DNA from: Saprospirales bacterium
Lineage (GTDB): Bacteria > Bacteroidota > Bacteroidia > Chitinophagales > Saprospiraceae
Direction: 5' to 3'
Length of the DNA: 64,000 nucleotides
NCBI GenBank assembly: GCA_016703765.1
Contig: JADJBL010000012.1
Location: 84,291-148,290 of the forward strand
Shown here: one piece after another, positions 45,363 to 55,347 of the stretch
Layout of the letters: every line of letters starts with the position of its first letter
Numbering within the stretch: position 1 is the first letter of the stretch
Notes under the pieces: model-generated
Seen by the model: only the letters and a program-made list of their open reading frames with translations
Told to the model about the DNA's origin: nothing
Database searches by the model: none
Program-made: the position numbers and the translations under genes

Positions 45363-48300
45363 TTAGCGGTTCAGAATAAATTTATCCAAAACAATCTCCG
45401 TCTGCGTGGAAAGCGAGTAAAAATACAAGCCGTTGGCGGGCAACAATCCGCCGTCAATGACCCATTCCTGATACCCGGCCGGACAATCCCTGAAAAGGTT
45501 TCCCCATTCCCTTCCGGCGGAGTCGAAAATCCGCAGTTGAACCGTGGAGGGCTCCGGAAGCACGAAGGGCAGCACGGTAGAGGCGCTGAACGGGTCGGGA
45601 CGGTTTGGGTAAGCCACGAGTTTCTTCGCAGAAACAGCCATTCCCTCTGACTTCGAAAACCGCAGCCCTAGCTCCAGTTCATCACCATTTTTACCGGCCG
45701 CAAAAGACTGGATCCGATTGGAATGGATACTCAGCAAGTCGCCTAAGTGATCAAAGGGTTTTAAGACATTGAATTTCAATCCGAATAACGCAGTCCCGTC
45801 TTCCAGGTTCAGCCCGCCGGGATTGCCGGAAGGCTCCCACCATACCATCGGGAGAATTCCCTCTTCCAGAAAGGTCTGCCCGAGATGGCTTTCATCCATC
45901 CCCGGCAATTGCCCAGGAAGGAAGGAGCTGAACTCCAAATAGGCCGGGTCAAAACCCAGATCCAGCTGCATGCCGCCGATACCCGCAAAATCCGAGGCCC
46001 GGAACCAGATTTCTATCTCCTTTCCACCCCGGGAAGAAAGATCCTCGAGCGCCAGCCACAGATTTTGGGCATAACGATCCTCGAGTTCTCCGGTGGCCGA
46101 CATTTGCGCCGACAGGTTCACATCGCCCACCTTGATGGCCACGAAGTTTTGGTTGTCGAGGTTGGCGTTGAGGTTGGTCAATGTGATGCTTTCCGGGAAG
46201 GCCGCGGAAAATGGATTGGCCGGGTTGGGGAAGACATAGCTCTGCGGCACAAATCGCCAGGACTGGTTATTGGGAAAAGAGTTGATCAGCCCTAAAATGA
46301 GTTGTTTTAGGTTAGCCAAATCCAGCCCGGTAACGGTGCTGCTTTTATTGACGTCGGCGGCGATGATCTTGTAGGGGGAATTCAGGGGAATGGTATTCAA
46401 AATATGAGCCTGGACCAGGAGCAGGTCCATCACATTGACCCCCTGTTTGGGTTTGAAATCGCGCTTGCAGGAGAGCACGTAGTTTTCACCCGCGGGCAGG
46501 TCGTCGAAAAGAAATTTTCCGTCCTCGTAAGAGTGGTAGCTGCTCACGCCGCTACAAAAAACGCTGGTGTGGTGCACGGATAGCCCGTCTTCTCTTTTCA
46601 CCGATCCGGCCAGCGTCGCGCCGGGCAGCGGGGGAGAGGTGGTGTAGTGAAGCATAAACCCGCCCGCCGCGATGCTCGCGTTGCTTTCGAATAAGAGGAA
46701 AAGGGTGTCGTTTTCATAGGAAACCTCGCCCGGCAAGGAACTGCCCGTATATTGGGCCAGCAGCGGAGCAGCAGCATCCTTTCCTCCGTAAATCCGGAGG
46801 AAGTCGGCGCCGGTTTCCAAATCGAATTCTTCGAAACTCAGGGTAATATCCCCGGTCTGCTCATCGGGCTGGATCAGCCAGGCACAATCCGAATTGTTCA
46901 GGTAATCTTCTTCCCCGCTGCCATCGGAGATCGTGCCCTCCGGAAAGGTGAAGGTGTTCAGGTCGTGGCAGGTGCTCAGGGCTGCGGTGGTGTACGAAGC
47001 GCTGAATCCGCCCTCGTTGAGGCTGTAGTCGCTGCTAAACCGCACCAACATGCTCCCTCCGCTGGAGACAACCGGACCGGGAATCCCCGAACCGGACCAG
47101 GAACCCAACAGAGTCGCCGTTTCTGCGGATCCGTCGTACACCTGGACGTAATCGTAGCCGGATTCGGTGTCGAAGGCCGAAAAGCTGAGTGTGATGGACT
47201 CCGTCGCCTCCGTGGGCTGGATCAGCCACTGACAATAGGTATGTATAGAATAATCGTTTCCTCCGCTGCCATCCGAAAAGGAGCCAGAGGGTTCGTCCAG
47301 CAGAGTGGTGCTTCCGCAATAAGGGCTTTCGGAAATGATAACCCTTTCCGAGGCGCCTAGCCAATACCAGTTGTTGTCCTGCTCGTTTGATTCATCTATG
47401 ACACCCTGATAATCGATAGAAAATTCCAGGTAATAAAAGCTCGCTGGAATGGAAGAGTTGGACACATCGGTTGCGAAATTCAATTGGACCGTACCTCCTG
47501 GACCCAGCGCCGGAATATTGCTCGTGCCAATTAGGTAGTCGTAATCGCCGAAACTTTCCGAGAGATAATAAGCAACCTTGGCGGCGCCCGCAGCTACCGT
47601 TTCAGAATTAAACACAGTAATACTGTGATCGATGGAGGAACCGCTCACCTCATTGGAGTAGCCGGAAGCGTAAAGGGTCAGGTTGGGATATACCCCTCCT
47701 GATATGATCACTTGATAATTTGCTCCCAACCAGACAAAAGCATTGTCGGATTCATCCGATTCCTCTACTTCAAATTCGCCATCGACAGATAGGATGAGGA
47801 AATAACTGCCAGGTCCGATATTGGGGTTTGCTGCCAATGCGTTGATATTCAGGTTTATGGGAAAAACCTCGCCGGCACTCAGCGGAGGAACCGGGACGCT
47901 TGCGATCCAATAATCCTGAGACCCAAATAAATAGGCATCTTGGGACAGGAATAAATTTACGGTACTGCCTCCGGCGTCGAGCTCCCCATCGTTGACCACC
48001 TCCGCCGAAAGCGCGATATTCGGGCTATTGACGCTCAGGGTGTTGTCTGCCCCGTAGCTCAGGTTAGGCAGGTTGTTTCCGGAAAAAGTGACCTTCGGCG
48101 AAGCCCAGTAGCCGATGTTGTCCAGGTCGTATTCCGAAACGAGGTCCGTATGGTCGACGATGATGCCCACGAAATAATTTCCGGCCGGGATGCCTGGGTT
48201 TACGGCAGCTACGTCGACCGAGAGATCGAAGGGCTGGGTTTCGTCCTTGCTCAGGGAAGGCACGGCCAGGCTCGCCACGAGGTAATCGTCGGTGGAGAGC

Positions 48301-49809
48301 TCGTCGTCGGCGGAGATATAGAAACCCAGTTTGGAGGGCGCCGCCACGCCTTCCCCCTCGTTGGAAACGGTGATATTGCTGATCGTGATGTAGGTGCCGT
48401 CCACCAGGAGGGTTCCGGCGTTTTCCACGAAAGTCAGGTTGGGGCTGTTGTCGCAAATGGTGGATGCGCAGCCGGAATGACCGGCCACGTAATTGATGAT
48501 CCTGTTGCCGGGCTCGGGGCCAAACCCCAGGTTCAAATTGGTACCGACCTCGACATTGTTAGCGCAATAGCTCATGATCGTGCCCCAGGTGGGGTAGAGG
48601 GGGTTGGCCGGGTCGAAACAAGCCTGGCCTTCCGGAGTATCGCCATTGGCTACCGCCTGCACATTGCCGCAATCGTCGATTTGCTGGCCTCCGCTCCAGG
48701 CACAAGCGTGGGTGTGCTGCGAACCGAGCAAATGCCCTATTTCATGGGTTAAAATCATCGCGGAGAAAGAATACGCCGGGATGTTCAAGAAATCCGGAAA
48801 AATGTCGGTCACAAACATCCCATCATCGGCATTGCCGGTACAAAGCCCTCCGAGCTCGGCGGCCAATCCTCCGCTGAGCTGGTAGGTCAAGACCCCTGCC
48901 AGGTGGCCGTTGTAATTGCCCCAATTGGCCTGGAACTGCGCCAATAGGTCGTCAGTGGTGATGAGGCCGGCATAAACATTTTCTTCGTCGTGGATATACA
49001 TATCCGAAAGCGTCAGTTCGATGCCGAGGTTGTTATAGAGCGCTGCGGATTGGTTGAAAAGCCCCGAAATATACCCGAAGGTATTCGGTCCCTTGTCGAG
49101 ATACACGTCGTGATTGATCTCCAGATACACCCGGAGGCAGGCGTCGAGGAGGCCCCTTTCGCCGGGCTCTTTGGGCTGGGTATGGTTGGGGAGGTAGGCC
49201 CCTCTGCGGTGTCGCAGGTAAGCGCCAGATCCGGGATCCAGTCCCGGTCGCGATAGAGGATATGGTTGAATGCTTGTGGTTCGTCTTTCAGTCGTCCGAT
49301 CACCTGGTTTCCGTTATCGTCGGAAATAAAGCCCATCACCTCGTCCCCAGGATGCTGATGGCCACCAGGGAGTTGGGATTCCCCTTCAGGATGCCGCGGT
49401 AGTGCAGATGGCGGTCCGCGCTGCTTTCCTTGTCTAGGGAAGAACTGTACCGGAGCATAAAATCCGGCGAAAAAATATCGACCCGGTAGAGTTCCACCTC
49501 CTGCCCGGGGCTTTCGAGGCTGGGCAAGGGCAGGGTCATCGAGGCATGCCTCGCCTGGCGAAGCTGCTCGATCGCTTCGGCCTTCAGCTCCAGGAGCGTG
49601 CCCTTGGAGACGACCTGCATGGTTTTGGCATTTCCTCCCGCATCCCCCAATGCTGTTTCGAACAGATCGACTCGTGGAAAGTCCTCTCCGGCGCTGCGCA
49701 AAGCCTCCAGGGTCGCGGGCACTTTCTGTTCTATTGGCGCGGGTTGGGAATACAGGCCGTTCACGGCCAGGAAGAGAAATAGGGCGAGGACCAGGGAAGG
49801 CATTCTCAT
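45363..49809 (-). CDS. Multidomain T9SS-secreted reprolysin-like metalloprotease (two frameshifts)
   Basis: Merged ~1480 residues. Start 49809 gives a signal peptide (LVLALFLFLAVNGLYSQ) and a propeptide. Frames break at ~49345 ('ctggggac') and ~49195 ('ggggcc'); repaired, they read through CLRVYLEINHDVYLDKG. The protease domain has the zinc motif HEIGHLLGSQHTH (HExxHxxxxxH, residues 129-141 of the main frame) and the Met-turn IMSYC. About three CARDB-like domains, two CUB domains (YDYVQVYDG…, DFLRIYGGK…), a dockerin-like pair (GVNVMDLLLVQAHIL, ADVNKSSTVTGLDLANLKQL), a cohesin-like stretch and a sorting domain (YPNRPDPFSAS) follow. A surface or released protease. Confidence 0.85.
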
Positions 49810-49884
49810 GGTGGTGATGGTTTTGGTTTTGTTTCCCACCAAGTTAATGGAAATTTTCTTTGGGTTGGGTGTGCGGAGGCGGGG

Positions 49885-50319
49885 TTAATTTTCGACTTGG
49901 GAGCGATAGCGGGTTTCGAGCTCGGAGAGTATCTTTCGTAACTCAGGGTCCAATACCCAAAACTGGATGATCTCATCATCCCCGCCATTAGTGGTCAAGT
50001 ACATTAAACTCCTTTCCTCATCGGCATGATTCGCTATGACTTTGGGAATATGCAAAAAAGTCTGTCTTTCCTCGGTCAATCTGCAATCCACGATTTGACG
50101 AAGGAATTCGTTCCAATTTGCAGGTGCGTTTTTGGAATCGCGTTTAACGATATAAACAAACCGGAGATTTGAGTTAATGATGTGTTGGATGCTGTATTCA
50201 ATATTGTCCGGATTCAATTTTACGAGTCCGGCAATCAATGATTCACCCCCAACCATGTCGACCTCCACCTCATATCGATCCTCTTTCTCAATGACATGGC
50301 AAACGTCGTAGAACATCAA
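49885..50319 (-). CDS. Hypothetical protein, candidate immunity gene 2
   Basis: 144 residues, acidic, soluble, no signal peptide, no recognised domain. Features: YEVEVDMVGGESLIAGLVKL, YSIQHIINSNLRFVYIVKRD, ETRYRSQVEN end. The start ATG overlaps the stop of the preceding small gene (ATGA). It lies in the position where immunity genes follow a toxin module; that role is inference from context only. GC content is lower than in the backbone. Confidence 0.6.
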   Translation of the reverse strand: MMFYDVCHVIEKEDRYEVEVDMVGGESLIAGLVKLNPDNIEYSIQHIINSNLRFVYIVKRDSKNAPANWNEFLRQIVDCRLTEERQTFLHIPKVIANHADEERSLMYLTTNGGDDEIIQFWVLDPELRKILSELETRYRSQVEN

Positions 50320-50576
50320 CTTGTGCGAGCGGATTGACCATTTCTTTTTGAGGAGAACTTTCTACAAATACTAAAAATATCGTAGGACGGAAGGAGCAGG
50401 TCGACGGTCTCCCTGAAAAAGTCCATCATGCTATGATCGCCAAAGTTTTCCAGAATGAACTCGGTCTGGCTGAAACGATCGAGCTTCTCAAGCTGATCCT
50501 TTGTCAGATCACTTGCAGGAAAGAGGCTCATCCAGGGTGAGTCCAGTATTTTCTTGGTTTTATTTATTCGAATCAT
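50316..50576 (-). CDS. Hypothetical small protein, candidate immunity gene 1
   Basis: 86 residues (MIRINKTKKILDSPWMSLFP, then LTKDQLEKLDRFSQTEFILE). The start overlaps the end of a toxin-tail-like frame by 17 bp and the stop overlaps the next start by 4 bp, so the three frames are tightly coupled. No family recognised. It could also be the N-terminal part of the following gene if a frameshift separates them. Confidence 0.55.
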   Translation of the reverse strand: MIRINKTKKILDSPWMSLFPASDLTKDQLEKLDRFSQTEFILENFGDHSMMDFFRETVDLLLPSYDIFSICRKFSSKRNGQSARTS

Positions 50577-50733
50577 CGTTCCAGAAATAATGGCCTTTTA
50601 ATTTACCAGGCGGCTTGACTCCTGAGTTGAAGTGCTGAGGCTGGTCGTGTTTAGGGTCCGGGTGGTCTTCCCGGATGTGGTATTCGTATGCGATCGCACC
50701 CACCAATCCTAGGTTGAAGATATATAATCTACG
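50560..50733 (-). pseudogene. C-terminal fragment resembling a polymorphic-toxin tail
   Basis: An open frame of ~57 codons preceded by a stop at 50734 and without a start codon. It reads YIFNLGLVGAIAYEYHIRED, HPDPKHDQPQHFNSGVKPPG and KLKGHYFWNDDSNK. The His-rich 'QHFN…GHYFW' ending resembles nuclease-type tails of Rhs/polymorphic toxins. No Rhs core is found upstream. It is coupled by overlap to the small genes at 50316 and 49885. Confidence 0.4.
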
Positions 50734-50999
50734 TTACGGTCAGTCTAAACTCAGTGTATTTCCCATAGGTGTCCTAGGGTAGACTACTTTATCCGGCCGC
50801 CTACTCATTGGGAGATTAGCATCCCTTTTGGCTGCAGAAACGCTGCCCGTCGCGACGGGCAGTACTCTGATACTGTTTGTATAGCTTATGGGTTCGACGG
50901 CTGACAAAGTGAAATTCTGCCATATCCAAAGGTTATAATGGGGGCCTTTTTTTGAAACTGGGTGAGGGGTAAAAGTTCCCCCATTGCGCCTTTCACAGG
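50734..50999. other. Gap without a gene; contains a perfect 20-bp palindrome
   Basis: No supported ORF. CTGCCCGTCGCGACGGGCAG at 50843-50862 is a perfect palindrome, GC-rich in an AT-rich neighbourhood, of the REP/terminator type. Confidence 0.6.
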
Positions 51000-51636
51000 C
51001 TACTCTTCCTTCTCATAATATGTTCTTTTAATTTGCTTAATCTTTGCTGGAGCAACATAGACGTATTCAACCAGAGCAATGAATAGACGGTTTAATAAGT
51101 CTGCCTCGTCAATTGTAATTGTCTCCTCATTTGCATGGGCGCTTTCATTTCCCGACTTTTCTTACTTCAGTTGAAAGGTCAAATAATTGATTGGGAATTA
51201 GGCCTTTGTTATAAAGGTCCTCAATTTTCTTTTCCAGTGTTTTGCCATTTGCGCCTTTATCATTGCATACAAATTCTAATGATCTCCTTATCATCACGGC
51301 AAATGAAAGTGAAGATACATCTTTAACTTTTATCGCCTCTCGGTAGCTTGATCTTATAGATTCAGGTACTTCTATTGGCAGTTCGTTGTTATTTGGAGTT
51401 GGGTAATAGATGTGCCTATGCCCCTTTCCAAAGGAACCTCCATAATCTCCTGAAAGTGTGCTTCCTATCCAAATTCCATTACACTTTTTGCACACGGCAA
51501 CAAAAATTTCATCTCCGAAATCTTCAATATTTCCCGGATTAACCAGTACGAAATCATCTCTATTTGCATTATACACCAAGGTTTGCCTTGTTATAGCATT
51601 GCACCACGGGCAAAGGCCCTTAAATTCATTTTCCAT
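51000..51636 (-). CDS. DUF4145 protein with N-terminal zinc ribbon (one frameshift)
   Basis: ATG 51636 starts KGLCPWCNAITRQTL…VAVCKKCNGIWIG, a CPxC/CxxC zinc ribbon. The body has SSYREAIKVKDVSSLSFAVM and IRRSLEFVCNDKGANGKTLE, the DUF4145 helix pattern. The frame breaks near 51150; the next frame gives the expected end, GNESAHANEETITIDEADLL and LNRLFIALVEYVYVAPAKIK, to a stop at 51000. Merged ~211 residues. DUF4145 proteins often sit in restriction-modification and other defence loci, which matches the island here. Confidence 0.78.
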
Positions 51637-51780
51637 TTAACGATTAGTTTGATTTACTGTTATTGGTTTCTCCCAATATCCCCAATTTCCTCTCAAATCC
51701 GGCATAACCCACCCCATCAGCGGGATAAATTGCTCGCCATGTTTGCACTTCAGGAGGTGGACGAACTCAGGAGTATTAAC
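51637..51780 (-). pseudogene. Remnant of a YgjP-like (DUF45) metallopeptidase
   Basis: Reads …PEFVHLLKCKHGEQFIPLMG and WVMPDLRGNWGYWEK, clearly homologous to the end of the gene at 54627 (AHELVHLLERKHGERFVALI, RVMPDWRGKRDLL). The zinc motif HELVH has become PEFVH and everything upstream is missing. It is a decayed, older copy of the restriction-associated peptidase, left next to the DUF4145 gene. Confidence 0.65.
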
Positions 51781-51827
51781 GGACGGAATGCTACCTGGCG
51801 TCAGATGTTCTTTCCGGAGAGATTAGA

Positions 51828-52670
51828 TTATTTTATTTCAAATGTCTTAGACTTGCATTTTTCAACCAAAACTTGTCCAAGTTCTTTTACAGACCCTGTT
51901 GGCTTATGTTTGCCAATAGTGTAATCATAAGCATTTGCTGGTATGTTATAAAAACATTGTGATTGACCAGAGCAAGTGTCATTGACCTTGTATTGGAATA
52001 ACTCCCGAGGGGTTTAAGTTAAGATAAAGATCATAACTCGAATTGTTCGTAAAGCAGTAATCCCCTGTTTTCTTTGTTTCTTGCTCTTATTCACCGTTTC
52101 TGGATTATTATACTCCTCATTCTGATCAATGGACGATTAAACCAGCGGCCATAATTTGTCGGTATTTCCGCCAGGGGTTGATACGCTAATTCCTAGCAAA
52201 GCCCCTGCATCCCCATCGATTGGCAAATCTTTTATTGATGATGCAATAACAAAACCATTACTGGAGTCCAATGCCTTTAAACTAAGCTTGATAGTATTGC
52301 TGAGTACAGTGTACGTCCCAGTAATGATGGCGTCGACGGACAATAATTTCCCGAGTTCTTTGGCTTTATCCACATCTACATAACCCTCGGCGACTGTTTA
52401 TTTGCCTCGCTTATCCGCTGAGGTTTTCTGTCGAAAACCATAAAATCACCAAGTTATTGACAATATTCAGAAAATCATATCTCCCATATTTCCTTCCCGC
52501 TACTGTTGTGATTTGTTAATATCCGTGATATGAGGACAACGACTTTCTTTTTTTTGATTAAGCTTGGAGGCAAGGTCATGCTAACCTCTTCCACGCCCTG
52601 TCAAAGGCACTTGAGAAAATAAAGCGAAAGAGATAAAAACTAGCGAGGTGAGAAGAAATATATTTTTCAT
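51828..52670 (-). pseudogene. FlgO/CsgG-like lipoprotein gene, decayed copy A
   Basis: ATG 52670 opens a signal peptide (NIFLLTSLVFISFALFSQ). Several indels follow. The best-preserved part is KAKELGKLLSVDAIITGTYT, NTIKLSLKALDSSNGFVIAS and LPIDGDAGALLGIS (52137-52373), matching the FlgO/CsgG core. A tail in shifted frames reads EEYNNPETVNK, GDYCFTNNSS and GQVLVEKCKSKTFEIK, with a stop at 51828. The same order of blocks is found in copy B. Intact length would be ~280 residues. Confidence 0.6.
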
Positions 52671-52703
52671 TTATGCCTATTTTGTAAAGAGAAGTTGAAG
52701 ATA

Positions 52704-53568
52704 TCACTTAATTACAAACGTCTTCGATTTACATTTTTCTACCAAAATTTGACCCATTTATGATTCCACTTCCCCGGCTGAAATTCCGTTTACATTATAA
52801 TTGTAGCTCTTTGATAGAAGAGACGAAAACACGCAAATTGGCTTTTTTTCTGGGAGATAAGGTCATAACATAGTCATTGGGAACTTGACCCATTCCAACT
52901 CCAACACCGACTTTAAAACTCGAATTATTTGTAAAGCAATAATCACCCGTATTCTTTGTTTCATCACTCTTTATTCACCGTCTCAGGATTATTATACTGC
53001 TCATTTTAGATTCAACGGCCGGTTGAACCCCGGTTGGGGCTTGTCTTATCAACTCCACCTCGGATGATGGAACATTGATCCCGAGCAAAGCACCTGCATC
53101 TCCATCAATAGGCAAAATCCTTTTCTGATGCGGCAATGACAAAGCCGTTACTGGAATCCGGGCCTTTATTGTGAGCTTAATAGTATTGCTTAAGACGGTA
53201 TAGTTCCCAATTATGATGGCGTCAACGGACAACAATTTTCCCAATTCTTTGGCTTTGTTTACATCTATGAATCCTTCGGCAATCATCTTATTTGCTTCGG
53301 CAATCCCGCTGAGTTCTCCCGGTCAAATACCATGAAATTACCTTGGTTGTTTACGATGTTGACCGAAATTCTATCCCGAGGTATTTCCCTACAGTTTGAG
53401 CTTTATTGATGTCCGTGATATACAACACAACGACTTTCTTTTTATCCTTCTGGCTTAGCTTGGTGGCGAGGTCGGAGCTAATCTCCCCAATTGCTTTATC
53501 GAAGGAGCTTTGAGCTGACAAATAAGAATAGAAACAACCGTTAAGATGAGAATAATTATGCTTTTCAT
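52704..53568 (-). pseudogene. FlgO/CsgG-like lipoprotein gene, decayed copy B
   Basis: ATG 53568 starts SIIILILTVVSILI, then in other frames SSFDKAIGEISSDLATKLSQ, KDKKKVVVLYITDINKAQTV, VNIVNNQGNFMVFDREN and AEANKMIAEGFIDVNKAKEL-GKLLSVDAIIIGNYTVLSN. This is the FlgO-domain order. The tail repeats copy A (NEQYNNPETVNK, CFTNNSS, GQILVEKCKSKTFVIK; stop 52704). At least five indels are present. It is a tandem paralogue of copy A, 34 bp upstream of its start. Confidence 0.62.
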
Positions 53569-53578
53569 GGTTTAGATT

Positions 53579-54421
53579 TTATAACGAGGTATGATCGCTG
53601 AAATAAATGTTCCATAATTTATTGGGGGCGTTTTCTTGAGCCTGATCCTCTGTGGCACCATTCCCATTGACATTAGAAATTCTAAAACTCTGAATGATGG
53701 ATTGGGAGCTGGTAGAAATAATGTCCATGTTAAGCGTTACAGTGCATACAAATGTTCCGTCTACCAACTTTCCCTCGCGAAAGGTCGATTTCAGAGTGCC
53801 AAGCGCTATATAATCGGCGTAGGCCTGAAGATCTAATTTTTGCAAAATATCTGTATTGCCTTCCCGAAGTTCGCGGAACTCAGGACTTTTCAAAAAATTA
53901 CTCTTGAACAAGCCCGTGGTGCCTTTTCTTATTGGATTGGCTATAGATATTAGCAATGTCGCTTGAATAAGCTGAAGATATTTTGCCATTCTGATCAACA
54001 ATGGTTACCGAAACTTCAATGTTATTATTTGTGTTTTGTAGGGAAGGATTCACAAAGAGCTATAATCTATTGGTTTTGACTCTTCGTTATCACGTTCAAA
54101 AGTTTTTGATGAACCTTTTGAGTTGAAGAGCCTTCGCACTGAAGGTTTTGGTAAATTCCGGTTTGGGAAGAGTTATTTCCTTCCGGATAAAGGCCTGCAT
54201 TTTTTTCCTGGCCTTTTTCTAAAATTGTTTTAGACTGTTCCTCTTGAGGTGAGCTATCCTGAGTAGTAATAGCCTTTTTTGGAAAAATTGAGATGTTAAA
54301 CCTTTCAAAGGCCCCAAACAAATCACTGACAAATATGAAAGCTAATGCTAATATAACTAGTATATTTTTTTGCCAGTCTCATTGCTTTTTCAATAGGAGT
54401 TTCCCTGTTTTCATTATCCAT
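53579..54421 (-). pseudogene. Membrane-anchored relative upstream of copies A and B (decayed)
   Basis: ATG 54421 gives MDNENRETPIEKAMRLAKK, then after an indel a membrane helix (ILVILALAFIFVSDLFGAF). A polar linker follows (54067-54321), then after a second break NNNIEVSVTIVDQNGKISSA and, from ~53940, LQAYADYIALGTLKSTFREG and TVTLNMDIISTSSQSIIQSF. The last part resembles CsgG-like beta-alpha segments. Merged ~281 residues, similar in size to A and B, with which it would form an operon. No exact family. Confidence 0.5.
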
Positions 54422-54626
54422 AAAAGCTAGAATTTAATGGAATCTAAAGCTTCTCCTGCAATAAAAATAGCAACTCCCTGAGTTTAACTCAAATTTACCC
54501 AATAGTTTCCAGAAAATGAAATTTTTTAAATCAGGAAAGAGTCCCAAATGAAAATAACAAAACAAATCCCATGTCTGGCGCCCAGGGAGTGGACTTAGCA
54601 CCCTTTTCAACGCCTTTTCTGGCCCC

Positions 54627-55347
54627 TCAATACCCCCAATCCCCTCTCCCCACCGGATAGCTATTTAGCAAATCCCGCTTCCCCCGCCAATCCGGCATCA
54701 CCCTCCCTATCAGGGCGACAAACCGCTCGCCGTGCTTGCGCTCCAGCAGGTGGACGAGCTCGTGGGCGATGATGTACTCCAGGCAGGCGGAGGGCTTCTT
54801 GGCCAGCTCCAGGTTGAGCAAGATGCGCCGGGCGTCGGTGTTGCAGGCGCCCCATTTGGTGCGCATCTGCTTGACGCCCCAGCCGGCGGCCCGCACGCCG
54901 ATGATGGCCTCCCATTTGGCGAGCAGCGGAGGGATTTGCTTCTTTAACTCCCGGCGATACCATTCGCGCAGGGCGCTCTCTTTTGGTCGCGGGTGGCGCC
55001 GGGCTTGACGTAGAGGTCCAGGTATTTTTGTTGCGGATGTGGACCCTGTTGTTGCCCGGGTGCTCGATGAGGTGGAGCAGGTAGCGGTGGCCCTGATAAT
55101 AGTGGCTTTCGCCTTCCAGGTATTCGCGCAGGGTTTCGCGTGATTGCGCGGCGAATTTCTTGCGGTTTTTCTTGATCCAAGGTAGTCGGGAGATGGCAAA
55201 CAGCCGGATCGAATCGTCTTCCATCCGCTCGGGCGCGGCGATGCGCACGCGGCCGTCGGGAGGGTAGACCGCGAGGTGGATGTTCTTGATGTCCTTGCGG
55301 ACCAGATCGATCTCGATGCCGGCGATATGGAGCTTCTTAGTAGTCAC
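54627..55347 (-). CDS. YgjP-like (DUF45/M48) metallopeptidase of the restriction locus (frameshifted)
   Basis: ATG 55347 overlaps the hsdR stop by 11 bp. N-terminal part: LHIAGIEIDLVRKDIKNIHL, RIAAPERMEDDSIRLFAISR, WIKKNRKKF. After one or two indels near 55000-55030 the other frame reads LREWYRRELKKQIPPLLAKW, MRTKWGACNTDARRILLNLE and the zinc site IIAHELVHLLERKHGERF. Merged ~240 residues, the usual size. The family is often linked to type I restriction operons; substrate unknown. A remnant of a second copy lies at 51637. Confidence 0.8.
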
